Below are positions 43,120-55,041 of a stretch of DNA of 64,000 nucleotides, piece by piece. The first letter of the stretch is position 1. Every line of letters starts with the position of its first letter. Source of the DNA: Daucus carota subsp. sativus (Eukaryota > Streptophyta > Magnoliopsida > Apiales > Apiaceae); NCBI RefSeq assembly GCF_001625215.2, contig NC_030384.2:45418390-45482389 (forward strand). Reading direction: 5' to 3'. Below the pieces are notes generated by a model, which searched no databases, was not told where the DNA came from, and saw only the letters and a program-made list of their open reading frames with translations. The position numbers were made by a program, and so were the translations under genes.

Positions 43120-43911
43120 ATTAATAACTAGTAGAACCGAATAACAGACTTACTAGACTCGTATAACAGGCAGAGACCACCAGACCAGCCTAGTTGACAA
43201 TGTTGTGAAGCGTGTCACAACTCACAAGTCACAATTGTGTTGTAGAACCACAAATTTTACTAACCCCACTAGAATTAGTTCTCCACTAAAACACTACTGC
43301 GAGTACATTCTCTTTTATTGCATTGCATGCTAATCTCATGCACCAAACATGATAAAGTTCACAGTTCATTCCTAATTCCCCACACCAACACTTTAGTTTC
43401 TGACCAAATATTTTTATGTGGTGCACACCAAAGTCAAGAATCGTGGATCCATATATAAAATCTCTCCGTGCTCATCTCACTCTAGTAGTCTTTTAGGTAT
43501 TTTAATTAGGTTATTCTAGTAATCTATCCGCATGCAATTTATTTTTTATAACAAAAGATTTTAACCCATACGTACAAGGACATCACTCTAAGACTTTTTC
43601 TCGTTTGTGTGATAGAAAATGATCCTCGATGATAATCACTTCTGAGAACTCTCTCCCCTTATTAATTGTTCGTCCTTCGATTAATTAAGTACATCATTGT
43701 GAATCAATTTTTGTAACTCAATATGTAAAATGAATTGTTGCAATATGGATAATAGGATAAAAATTACGAGAGTTGAAATTCCTTAATATTCATAAATTTT
43801 TAATAAAGTCATGTAGAATAGTAGCGAGGAAATATTTGACATATTCATTTTATCTTCGGTTGCTCTCAAAATTGGTTGAGAATTAACTGTAATTATTCTA
43901 GTGTTTTACTA
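43120..43911. other. AT-rich spacer
   Basis: No gene or bordered repeat recognised between the Helitron and the next MITE. Confidence 0.4.
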
Positions 43912-43914
43912 TTA

Positions 43915-44195
43915 TGTTGTGTTTGGTTGAGAGGAATGGAATGGAATGAAATGAGTAAAAAATACTTGAAACTAATAAAAATAGGAAGAAAATTTTGAAA
44001 AAATTTGAAGGAGTGCAAAATTGCTGTGATGAGAGTTGAGAAAAAATTGAGGATGGAGGAGAATGGAGCATTCCATCTCAAATGGAGGGGGTGATATCTA
44101 GCACATGATGTAGGGAATGGAACAGAGGAAGGAATGAATTTCTTAAAAATCATAGTTATTTTTCATTTAATCATTCATCCCAACCAAACAAAACA
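43915..44195. mobile_element. Harbinger/Tourist-like MITE
   Basis: Ends TGTTGTGTTTGGTTGAGAGG and the complement of CATCCCAACCAAACAAAACA are inverted repeats; TTA flanks both sides (43912-43914 and 44196-44198). 281 bp, GGAATGGAATG-rich near the left end, non-coding. Confidence 0.75.
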
Positions 44196-44198
44196 TTA

Positions 44199-45050
44199 AT
44201 TTTTAAATTAGCAAAATATAGCATTGATCATCATGAGGGGACATAATTTGGTCATGAATAGACCACTGACATTTCAAGTAATATTTACTTAAAAAGTGAA
44301 TTCCAAAAAGTTTCAAAAGCTTATCTTATTACCGGCCATCTAGAAATAAAGCATGCTTAACAGCTTAACCATGCTGATTTCTGCATCTTTGTATTACGTA
44401 ATTGCGTCGGGCCACTCCTTTATTTATTCATTCTTCAGAATTTGTGCTTCCTTTTTATAATTTTAAATTTCTCTTGAAACTTTTTTAATTTTTTCTGTAA
44501 TATTTGCTCATACTTATTTCTTATTTCCAATACTTCTTCCGTTTCATAATAACAAAAAAAAAAAGAGTCAAATGTTCAAAAATTACATACATTAAAAATT
44601 CTATCATCGAATATGTTTTTAATCTTTAGCTACGTTATTAATGTATTTAATGAATAAATAACTGATACAGGTATCTCGTCTTATCATATTTTATAAAAAC
44701 AAAAATGGTACAATCCCCTCAACAAAATATTTATTTTTCTGGTACAATTATTTAATGAGGTTGTTTATCCTGTACCCTGAGGGCACTGTCATAAATATTC
44801 TCTTTTTCTGCAACAAGTCAACAACTACTTTCTCTCTCCTTTTCACTGTGAAACAATAAATTAATGTTTTTTGATTGTTGTGTTTTTTTTTAACCACGTA
44901 CTTTACTCTTTTTACATATTATATTCAGAAAAATATTATTTATAAATTATATATAAATTAAATTTTTATTAAATACTAACTATGTATTTACTTTTGTTTT
45001 ATTTTTCAAAATTTTATATTTATAATAAAATGTTATCTAATTTTAAAAAA
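44199..45050. other. AT-rich spacer
   Basis: No gene seen. A Stowaway-like half end (CTTCTTCCGTTTCATAATAA near 44535) has no convincing partner. Confidence 0.35.
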
Positions 45051-45051
45051 T

Positions 45052-45315
45052 GTCAACATAAACTAAAAAATTTATCAAAATTTATATGACAACTTTTAAT
45101 TAATTTCGTCCCACAAATAATAACGAGCCCCCTTTGTATATACACTAATTTTCTAATTAAAATCACCTTCTAACTTATTTTTTTATTAAATATCAAATTG
45201 GATGATTTTAATTAGAAAATTAATGCATATGCAAGGGGGCCTCGTTATTATTTGTGTAACGAAATTAATTAAAAGATGTCATATAAAATTTGATAAAAAA
45301 AATTTATCTTGACCC
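45052..45315. repeat. Foldback element with arms of about 115 bp
   Basis: About 45052-45165 pairs with 45205-45315: TTTTAATTAATTTCGT, AACGAGCCCCC and TTTCTAATTAAAATCA each reappear as complements in reverse order, around a short AT-rich loop. Arms match at most positions. A target duplication could not be fixed, so the family is open. It ends a few bases before the MITE at 45332. Confidence 0.7.
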
Positions 45316-45331
45316 TTATTTAATTTAATAA

Positions 45332-45523
45332 GGGTCTTTCTAGTGTGTGCCAATGAGCACACATTATACACTAAATTTGAGGAGTTTGATGGATTTTAAT
45401 TAGTGGACTTGGTGTAAATGCAGGGGGACATCTTTATTTATGATTAGATGACCAATAAAAATGCACCAAATGCATAGGATTTAGTGCTTATTGTGTGCCC
45501 ATGGGCACACCATAGAAAAACCG
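45332..45523. mobile_element. Mutator-type MITE, family A copy 2
   Basis: A 192-bp relative of the copy at 11294. It shares the GTGTGCCCATGGGCACAC ends, here as CTAGTGTGTGCCAATGAGCA at the left. The 9-bp duplication ATTTAATAA is perfect (45323-45331 and 45524-45532). Confidence 0.85.
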
Positions 45524-45668
45524 ATTTAATAAATAATAAAAAGCCCCATCTATCTTCAGAATTTGGTATGACCATTTTAGTTAGAAGTTCCAAATAATAA
45601 ATGTACAGTACCGTTACTTCAATAAAACTGGCAATGTTTTATCGGGAAAGATTGGGAGTGTTGTATAA

Positions 45669-46044
45669 GAGCAAGTCCAATGGTGAGCTATATCTTGTGT
45701 TATATCTATATTATAACTCAAAATCAAAAAATTTCAACTCCAATGGTGTGCTAAACTTGGTGCTAAAATAGCATATTGCTATAGTTGGTGCTATATTTAG
45801 CACAAACTATAGCAATATCTATAATTGTCACCTCATCAAAAAATAAAAAAGTGAAAAGGAAATGAATAAAAAATAGATTTATATCTCAACCTATTCAAGT
45901 ACATGAATGCACATATATGAATTTGGCACAAGATATAGCACCAACCATTGGAGATGAGATATTATTTTAGCACCAAAAACCACTTTTTGGTGCTATATTA
46001 TAGCAATAGCTACACCTATTTTTAGCTCACCATTGAACTTGCTC
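45669..46044. mobile_element. Harbinger-like MITE with GAGCAAGTCCAATGG ends
   Basis: A 376-bp element. Left end GAGCAAGTCCAATGGTGAGC and right end the complement of GAGCAAGTTCAATGGTGAGC differ at one base. TAA on both sides (45666-45668 and 46045-46047). The inner part repeats GGTGCTATA motifs. Non-coding. Confidence 0.82.
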
Positions 46045-46047
46045 TAA

Positions 46048-46414
46048 AGTCGTAGAGAATTGAATGCAAATCTTATCTGGAGGTAGATGAGGACACTATC
46101 GTCATTTCGGTTGAACAACAATTACATGAGTAATTAAAATGCGTTGCGCAAAACAGTTCACGAGTGCATTGAACTTGAAAGTGAACTGCTTAGTTACACA
46201 TATACAACTACCTTAACTTAAAGCCTACTAACTTAAATTAACTAGAGAAGAATTATATATAACTGAATTCTTTAGGCTATGCAGGCATGTGATATGAACT
46301 TTTTGGTGACCCAAATTCAACCCTACCCGCAATCTTTTTCATCTCTCTCCCTCTCCCTCTCCCTGTCTCTCCCTCCCTCATAAATAACAACACTCACCAT
46401 TCCTCCTATACATA

Positions 46415-46451
<37 letters not shown>

Positions 46452-46556
46452 AAGATTTAAAGGATTTGTTTCTTTTAAAAAGACCTCATTTTGAATAAAT
46501 ACATACACTGTACATCTTTTACACTCTTTTGAAGACCCTTTGCAAAAGAGGAGGTA
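46048..46556. other. Promoter and leader of the NT-C2 gene, with CT microsatellites
   Basis: Pyrimidine tracts CTCTCCCTCTCC (about 46340-46380) and (CT)n (about 46421-46448) lie 110-220 bp upstream of the start codon and probably in the core promoter or 5' leader. No uORF of note. Confidence 0.5.
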
Positions 46557-49500
46557 ATGGGGGTGAAGATGATGAGGTGGAGGCCGTGGCCCCCACTCGT
46601 GTCCAAGAAATTCGAGGTCAAGCTAGTGGTCAACGGTCTTCAGGGGTGGTGCTTCACCGGCGGGGATCTGCTGCATGCGGGTGCACAGAAAGAATGCTAT
46701 CCAAAAGTTGCTGTGGAAATCAAATGGAAGGGACCCAAGGTTGCTCTCAGCTCGTTGAGGCGAACTGTGAAGAGGAATATTACAAAGGAAGAGGCTGTCG
46801 GCTCAAACGGCGTCGTTCGGTGGGACCAACAAGTGTTTTGTAATGTTTGCACTCTTTCAGGCATTAAGGATACTGTGTTTCATCCTTGGGAAATCTCTTT
46901 CACTCTCCTCAATGTGAGTCTTGTCTCTTGTTTGCTTTCTTTCTAATTATTATTTTTGTTTATTTAATTGCAGATTTATGTGCCTATATAGCAACTTAAT
47001 TCAACTTGTTAGGTTTTGTGATGTGAACTTATTTGTAGCATCAGAAATCCAATTGAAGTGGATATGTAGTTGATGTTTGTTAATATCATGCTTATTATTT
47101 CTTTTCAAAGACTAATTGGAGGTGTCAATGTGCTATTAGATTAAGTAGTTTCATAGTTTCACTGATAATATGATATCCGTTACTACTAATCATATTTTTT
47201 GCATTTGCACTTTTAGATGTCGTCTAATTGGCTTGTTTTATATGTTGACCGTATGGTGATTAATGTATTATATGTGTAGTGCCATTGAATCTTTGTTGAT
47301 TTTAGCTTTTCTTTCCGGTTAATGTGTTTTGAGTTGCTTCATTGTATCATCTAGAGAATCTTGCACTGATATTAATGATGATAGGTTTATAACTAGGTTA
47401 AGCGGAGCGGAGATTCCCTGGGTAGGAGAATCACGCGATTTACCAAAAATGTTTGATTTTAGAATTATTTACTTGTGTATCTTCCAATTCAGGGATCAAA
47501 TTTAGGACCAAAGAACAAAGTTCTGACTATTGGAACGGCCATTTTGAACCTTGCTGAATTTGCCTATGCAGCTGATGGAGAAGCATGTGAGCTTAGTATA
47601 CCTGTAGTAGTTTCTGGAACTGCAGTTGAGCCTCGTCCCTCACTTTGTGTGAGTACTATAACATGTGTTTTTTCAACCTGCCTTTTTTTTTTTTAAAATA
47701 TTATATAATTATAACTTCTATGCTTAGATTTTCATTTAGATTCAGGTGATTGAATATATCGACTGACATTCATTTTGCAGATATCACTCACCTTAGTGGA
47801 GTTAAGAATTGCTCAAGAATCAGTACATCCAGTTTTAAAGCCAAGAGTGTCCATTGCTTCTCCATTTCATGCAGGAGGTCATTCTTCTGCAGAAAAAGAC
47901 GAGCTTTCTGCACTTAAAGCTGGTCTCAGAAAGGTAAGGATCTTTACTGATTATGTTTCAACAAGGAGAGCTAAAAAAGTCTGCCTTGAGGAAGAGGGCA
48001 GTGATGGCAGGTACTCCTCCAGGAGTGAGGAAGGTGATTATACCTATCCGTTTGATTCTGAATCTCTTGATGAATTAGAGGAAGGGGAATTAGACGAGGT
48101 CAAGGAAGATCCTACTGTGAGAAAATCATTTAGTTATGGCACACTGGCTTCTGCAAATCATGCGGGGTCAGTTTATTCTAATGTGAAGAGCAACACAGAG
48201 GACGAGGATTGGGTTTACTACAGCAACCGGAAAACAGATGCTGGTTGCTCAAAAGTAGAGGACAAACATACATCTCTCCCTGAACAATCTGTGTGTGTAA
48301 ATTCAAAGCGCAGTTTGCTGCCTTGGAAAAAGAGGAAGATGAGCTTTAGATCTCCCAAAGCCAAGGGCGAGCCGCTTTTGAAGAAAGGTAATGGAGAAGA
48401 AGGTGGAGACGACATTGACTTTGATCGTCGACAACTCAGCTCTGATGAATCTCTGTCTTTCTGGGTAAGATCTATTATACTTCTGTTGAATTTTAGTAAA
48501 TATGTTCATGAGACAGGCATTTCAATAAGCTTGCATGAATTAATAGTTTAGCTTCATATACTATGTAGCATACTAGCACTAACTAAAAGCAAGTCATTCA
48601 TTTGAAACAATACCAGAGAGAGGGCAGGTTATTGACAAAAATGTTTTTTTTTTAAAAATATGCCAGTGGCAGAAGACTGATGGGGAATCCTGTGCGAATC
48701 GCTCGTCCGTATCTGAGTTCGGAGATGACACTTTTGCTGTTGGTAATTGGGAACAAAAGGAAATATTGAGCCGTGATGGACACATGAAGCTTCAAACACA
48801 GGTCTTCTTTGCTTCCATTGATCAAAGGAGTGAGCGGGCAGCAGGCGAGAGCGCCTGTACCGTACTAGTTGCTGTGATCGCTGATTGGTTACATAACAAC
48901 CACAATCTCATGCCTATCAAGTCCCAGTTTGATAGTTTGATTAGAGAAGGCTCATTGGAGTGGAGGAATCTATGTGAGAATGAAGAATACATGGAGAGAT
49001 TTCCGGACAAGCACTTTGATTTGGATACTGTCCTCCAAGCTAATATACGATGTCTTTCAGTTGTTCCCAGGAAGTCATTTATTGGTTTTTTCCATCCTGA
49101 TGGAATGCAAGAAGAGCGATTTGATTTTTTGCATGGTGCTATGACCTTTGACAGCATATGGGATGAGATTAGCCATGCAGAATCAAAATGTTTAAGCTCT
49201 GGGAAACCCATGATATATATAATTAGTTGGAATGACCATTTCTTTGTCCTAAAAGTTGAAGCGGAAGCTTACTATATCATCGACACATTAGGGGAGAGGC
49301 TGTACGAGGGGTGTAACCAAGCTTATATTCTGAAATTCGACAGGAATACAACAATTTACAAGCTTCCCGAGGGCACTGCTCAATCACTAGAACTGAGTTT
49401 ATCAGGTGACCAGCAGCAAATAGTTGCTCCAGAACTAGGAAACAAGAATCAACAGGTTGATGCCAAGGATAACTCTGCAGAGAAGGCAGTAGAAAAAGAA

Positions 49501-49788
49501 CCCGATGAAATAGTGAATAATGATCAAGAAGAGGTTGTTTGCGCGGGGAAGGAGTCTTGCAAGGAGTACATAAAGAATTTCTTAGCTGCAATTCCCATCA
49601 GAGAATTACAGGCAGATATGAAGAAAGGTTTAATAGCATCAATTCCGCTTCATCACCGTCTACAGATAGAAATTCATTTCACACAATCACAGACATCACC
49701 AGAGCCTGAAAACTCAGATTCAGAAATTGTAATGTCCAGTTTACCTGCACCTGCAGCTTACTTACCAGAGGCTGGTGTTGCTGCATAA
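46557..49788 (+). CDS. NT-C2 (EEIG1/EHBP1 N-terminal) domain protein, At3g11760-like
   Basis: Four exons (46557-46913, 47493-47648, 47781-48464, 48667-49788) encode 772 residues. The last acceptor may instead lie six bases further (48673), removing two residues. The NT-C2 domain covers about 1-190: RWRPWPPLVSKKFEVKLVVNGLQGW, HPWEISFTLLN, KVLTIGTAILNLAEFA and CELSIPVVV, then ISLTLVELR. This domain is linked to membrane association in animal EHBP1/EEIG1 proteins; the plant family is uncharacterised and has also been annotated as 'SMC flexible hinge'. A Ser/acidic, disordered middle (YSSRSEEGDYTYPFDSESLDELEEG) and a conserved C-terminal domain (RDGHMKLQTQVFFASIDQRSERAAGESACTVLVAVIADW, MIYIISWNDHFFVLKVEAEAYYIIDTLGERL) follow. 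It converges with the ML-domain gene, 520 bp between stops. Confidence 0.9.
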
Positions 49789-50308
49789 AGACTTTTTATG
49801 AATTATAGGGAAGTATGATTAGGCTAACATGTTTTTTCTGTTGTATATCATGGTTACATCTCCAGGCCTAATGGGTGGGTCTGATTATGGGAAACCAGTT
49901 GCCATTTTTGTTATTTTTGTGTTTCTAATCTCAACTCATTTTTGTTATTCCTGTGTTCCTACTTCGTATATTAGGTTATAAATATGCTAATAGCCATTTT
50001 CATTTAGCTGTGCCTGCATACATAACAGTGCTACTCAGTAAAACATTTCTGTCCTTCATACATTCCAACTGTTGTGGGTTTACATCAAATCCAAATGATT
50101 TAGATGTACTAAACTACATGAACTCGGATAGCATAACAAGTCCAAGGAGCATGAGTAAGACCGCTAATAGTAGTTCGAGAATTTGGATTTCAAATGTTCA
50201 TTCAACATGCACTTATTCCCTTTTGTAGGTAACTGGATTGGCTGTAATAATATACACAGCTACACAGAGCACATCCGCAGTCTAATTTTCGCATGAAAAC
50301 AAATACAT
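49789..50308. other. Convergent 3' spacer
   Basis: Holds the 3' untranslated regions of the NT-C2 and ML genes. A 91-codon frame on the plus strand has no family features. Confidence 0.45.
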
Positions 50309-53081
50309 TTAAATATCCGCTATCGCCTCTGCTGCTGCAAACCATCCCACACTAAAATCGAAGGTGACGCATGTCAGCTTTTGTCCGTCTCCACCCGTCA
50401 TTGTCATTTTAAGAGTGTAAGATCCCTGTAAATGAAACACCATAAGCAACTCGAAGGTGTATATGAGTTTGATGCAGGTTTGCTTTCAGAATTAACTAAT
50501 CATATCAGTTCCGTTAATCCTTCCTGATATTGTAGCCATAGGCCCATAATCATGCACTTGAATGGTTCCTCAAAAGAACTGTACCCTTTATATCATCAGT
50601 GCAGTTGTAGACTACCATGGTATCGTGTTGCAGATATCGTGTTGGGGGAGAAAATAAAATGACTTACTGGTGGAGTTACTCCAGGTAATACTTGGGAGTG
50701 AGAAATAACAAAATCGCCAGTAGCAGGGCAGCTGGTCTCCCCACAGAGGTCATGGGTTTCACTATGGATATACCATCCAAAATATGCAACTTCAATCAAC
50801 AATTGTCCTTCAGATATTGTTTTATCTGCACATAGCAATAGTTCATGAATCATAATGTTATTCCCACAATATAAGATATTTACCCTTTTTATGGGCATAT
50901 ATGGGCATATACTAGACCTTGATGTATGATGGTACATTCAACCAAGCTTCAAATTACAAGAGAGTACGGGAATACTTGTTAGGTACTTTAATATAGAACC
51001 ATAAATGTATATTTAATAAGATTTAGAGAAGTGGTAAGTAAAATGGTAATAGTAAATATAGGACTACCTCAAATATTATCATTCACTGATCAACAAACAA
51101 GAACACAAAGAGCAAAAAGAAACATTAATATGAGAAACCTGAATACAGGATGGAGATATGCCAAGTACAGATAATAACAAAAAAATGCATAACAATATAT
51201 CCAAGACCCAGCAAAAATGACTTGTGCTTGGCACTGTACACACATTGCATGTCTTTAAAGAAAGCAGAACAAGAAAGAGATAGCATTTCAAGTATCTTAA
51301 CACAGGGCAATGAGACACCGTGAAGTTCATCTTCACCCACACACACACACTACACACATATCCTACAGTCTAAGGTGAAATCCAATACAAATGACAGGTA
51401 ATAGATATGTATATAACCATCAGGTTTAGCTTATTGTGAATCGACAGATCCAGACATGTAGCTTATTGTGTACATTTTTCTACACGAGGTCTTTTTGCCT
51501 AAAAATTCAGCCACCAAGTAGTTGTGCTAACATCATATATTGTAAGAAGTTTAAGCGACATATATCCTGCTAAACACTGCTAACTAATGGACAAATTTTA
51601 GAGCTGGACAATGATCCGACAGAGGTAAAACAGAACAAAGTAATTACCTGTAGATGCCGCTATGCTGAAGGTGGCTGATTTGCCTCTTTTCACTGGATAA
51701 GGTTTTATTTCAACTCCGCTTATTTTAACATCATAGTAAGCTTTATCTACACAGATCATCAAACAAGAAGATCCAGTACAAGTCAAAGTAAGAAAATGTT
51801 GATATGTATGATCCAAAAAATTGTGAAATAAATCCCGATCAAAAATCTTTCTATCTTACATATATTGAAAATGCGATTCTTTGTTTGTAGCAAAGAGGAA
51901 CACCATTTTTCATTATGCAAGGAATTGATACTCATGCTTAAGTAAATTGCATTTTGCTACCATAAGCCAAAATAGATTCGAAATATCATAAAGAGCATCT
52001 CCAACAATGCATACCCCTTAGCTATATTGTCTAGTTAGCATCTGTGTATACATGTCCTTATCTACATTCACATACATTTAAAAAATATGACACTCCGATG
52101 GAGAATACATGTTGGCTATATTTGCAGATAACTTGAATTGGTCTTCTATATTTGTTGAATTTCTAGTTTTCCACCCATCCTCTAAATGCATCTACCTCGA
52201 CTTCCGCCAATATTAATGCTTATTTTATTAATCAATGCTACTCATCAATTTAGAACAAATGAATAGAATGTCCTTTTTAAATTATAAATATCCATTATAA
52301 CTTAACACCATTGGAGCACTACAAATTCAACAAATTTTAGATAATCAATACTCTATATTATTTTAGCTACTCATTAGCTACTTCCCTTAGAAATGCTGTA
52401 TACACATATGAAAGGAAAAAGGAATACTAATATTACAAGTACCCAGATATCCTCTTGTCTGAGGACTACGAGCAATTAAACTCCTGTTCGACCAGTAAAC
52501 AAGTTTCTAGAGTTGACTACATTACAGGACACATTAGACGGGCATCTAACTGAAATTAATAATCCATAGTCATGTTAAACTCTCTACTCATCAGATCAAA
52601 TGTCGCCATATAATCGGCATAGACTAGAAACTAAAACCAATAGACAATCAACATAACCTCAATAGTACTTCTCATTTCAACAAACCACAACTAAGTGACA
52701 AAATGAGTTGCGCACTAGATCTGTGCAACTATACAGAAAGGTCCGAAAAGCAAGATTCAACATTCTAACAACAATACAAAGATTCTGATCATTCTAATTA
52801 TCTACATGTTTCGCAACAGACAAATAAAATTACCACCCAAGATCCAATTTATTTATTCTTTTAATCTTCTTGCCTAAACACAAGGACACAACAAGAAACA
52901 ATTAGAAACTAAACAAAAGCACAAAACCAAGATTGACAAAGAAAGGGTTTGATTAAACAGACAGAAGCAAAATCAATAACGTACCACAGTAGTTAACATC
53001 AGTGGCTTGAATCAAAGAAGAAATCGAAGAGAGTGTGATGAGAACAAGAAGCAATATGGTAGTCCATCGAGTCAACGCCAT
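50309..53081 (-). CDS. ML-domain (MD-2/NPC2-like) lipid-recognition protein, At3g11780-like
   Basis: Four exons (53081-52985, 51746-51648, 50825-50668, 50425-50309) give 156 residues. ML proteins are small secreted or vacuolar beta-sandwich lipid carriers; the plant members are annotated as phosphatidylglycerol/phosphatidylinositol transfer-like. A clear signal peptide is at about 1-26 (MALTRWTTILLLVLITLSSISSLIQA). The mature part has DVKISGVEIKPYPVKRGKSATFSI, LLIEVAYFGWYIHSETHDLC, SCPATGDFVISHSQVLPG and GSYTLKMTMTGGDGQKLTCVTFDFSVGW. Four Cys (32, 93, 98, 137) allow the two expected disulfides. Two joins each rebuild an Asp codon (G|AT). A more distal in-frame ATG (53153) would bury the signal peptide and was rejected. 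The 1.2-kb first intron includes a degraded MITE-like stretch near 52.0-52.3 kb. Confidence 0.93.
51995..52325. repeat. Degraded MITE-like stretch in the ML first intron
   Basis: AGAGCATCTCCAACAATGC at the left and CCATTGGAGCACTAC at the right resemble the ends of plant AGAGCATCTCCAATGG-type MITEs, but pairing is partial and no target duplication was found. Confidence 0.35.
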
Positions 53082-53266
53082 GGCTTTAGATTCTTTTCGT
53101 GTTGGATAATTCTTCTCTGAGTAGAAGAAGATAGATTGTGCAGGGAGGAACAAGATTTATTATTTATATATAAGTCGGTGCCTCGGTGGTGCTGTGGTTG
53201 AAAAACAACGTTAGGACTACCGCGTGTCATTTTATATGACTCACGTAGTCTCTTTTGTTCCTTTTC

Positions 53267-53960
53267 TATGAAGAAATAAAAAACTGAGTTTTTAATTAGT
53301 TTAGATATTCTACCTTTTCAAATTACATTTAGTGTTACAAAAATCGGTTCCCGGACCTAATCGGTTGTGCTACCGATTCAAGGATTAATCAGAAATCGGG
53401 GATTAATCGGATTGAAAATCAGATTTATTTTAATATTAAAATATTATTTAATATGTAGTTATTATTATATTTGCTATTTATTAACTAATATATTTACTAT
53501 ATTCATGAACTTTAAAATTACTCATATTTAAAGTAATATAGTATTTTAATTCTAATAATTTATTATATATACTTCGATTAAGAAATATATATAAGGATTA
53601 ATCGGATTTTAAAAATCAAATCGGTGGCCGACCTTGCAGGGGATTAATCGGGGATTAATCGGTTAAATCGGGGATTTTTAGAACACCGATTACATATATA
53701 TTAAAAAATACATATTTATTTAAAAAATAGAAATTATATTTTTAAAACAGAATAAATTTATTTTTTTAATAATAAATTCTTTTATATATAATATGGAGAA
53801 ATAAAAAATTGAGTTTTTAATTAACTTAGATATTCTACCTTTTCAAATTATATAATTTCAATTGACGACAAAATATTAGAAGATATTTATTAATTTAAAA
53901 AATTATAAATTATATTTTTAAAGTAGAATAAATTTATTTTTTAATAATTATATATTTTTA
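53267..53960. repeat. Diverged tandem duplication, first copy split by a MITE
   Basis: The segment GAAATAAAAAACTGAGTTTT...CTACCTTTTCAAATTA at about 53271-53328 recurs at about 53796-53848. The following stretch, TATTTATTTAAAAAATAGAA...AACAGAATAAATTTA (about 53708-53765), recurs at about 53885-53940. A unit of roughly 170 bp therefore seems duplicated in tandem, and the hAT-like MITE at 53330-53688 interrupts the first copy. Confidence 0.6.
53330..53688. mobile_element. hAT-like MITE with internal GGGGATTAATCGG repeats
   Basis: Ends TAGTGTTACAAAAATCGG and the complement of GGGGATTTTTAGAACACCG are imperfect inverted repeats. Flanking 8-mers ATTACATT (53322-53329) and ATTACATA (53689-53696) match at seven of eight positions. 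Both subterminal regions are packed with GGATTAATCGG motifs, as often seen at transposase-binding ends. Confidence 0.65.
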
Positions 53961-55041
53961 ATTTTTTTATAATATATAAATTTCAGTAAAATTTTACTAG
54001 TTAAAAATCAGAACAAATATATAGTTTGGGATGAAAGAAATATTTAATTATATTTAAAAAATTATATATGGTCCGAAAAACCTGTTAAAACAAGCAAGTC
54101 AGTCGGATAAAATATACACAAGGCAGTGGTAATATTCGTTTCCTCGTCAATTCCGTCTTTTGAAGTTGTTGTATCCGTCTCAACTACTATTATTTTAAAG
54201 AATTATATCAGACAAAAAGAAGACAAATCAACTGTGTTTTACAAGTTTAAGTTGGCTTTGTTAGGTTGATTTTAATTTCAGGTAACAATAATAAAAATAA
54301 TTGGAGTCATGAAATCTTATGTGTAATTATTTATTTTTTGTGTGCTTATTTCGTCTTTTTAAGTAAATCAGACATCAAAAACAATGGGTTAACCTGATGT
54401 CTTTAATTTTTTAATAAATAATATTTTTTATTTAAATCAAAATGTAATTAATAAACTAATTTTTAAGAATTAGTCGAAATTTTTTTAGAATAGATGATTA
54501 GCTACATAATATTTTAACATACAAATACCTCTTACAATACAACTTACGGATCATATATTATTCAGCAAATTATGATTTTTGACTGCAAATTTTTTATTCA
54601 AGTTACTCGATAACCAAGCCAATTTTCATTGTTTCTTTTTTATTCTTGTTAGTCAACTTGACCTTGTTATACTCTTTCAAATTACATCCAAATTAAGCTT
54701 TTGTAAAATGAGGCGCCACAAGTTCAAGAAAATTATACTCACACAGTCTGGGCTTCTGGCTTCAAGCACGGCACCAAAATAACCCTGCTGGACTATTTAC
54801 CAAGAGATTATAAGCCTGTAAACTGTTTGGCAACTTATAAGCTACGATGATCCTCAAACTAGACAACTACTCAGCTCTGAGGTACAAGCTTCCCTGCTAT
54901 TCAAGTATCATTAGGCACTGAAAATGGCAATTTAGCAGAAGGACGCACATAACGGTGAGAAGAGTTGCAACGACCAAGCTGCATTGTAAGTTATGAGTTT
55001 GTTTACGGCTTCAATGCAATTCATCATGGCCCGTATAATAT
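53961..55041. other. AT-rich spacer and 3' flank of CP33
   Basis: No gene or bordered repeat seen. The right end should include the 3' untranslated region of the minus-strand CP33 gene. Confidence 0.4.

Noticed and set aside
43893-44153. 86-codon minus-strand frame
   Set aside because: Falls within the Tourist-like MITE.
46323-46508. 61-codon Arg/Glu-repeat frame
   Set aside because: Translation of the CT/GA microsatellite upstream of the NT-C2 gene.
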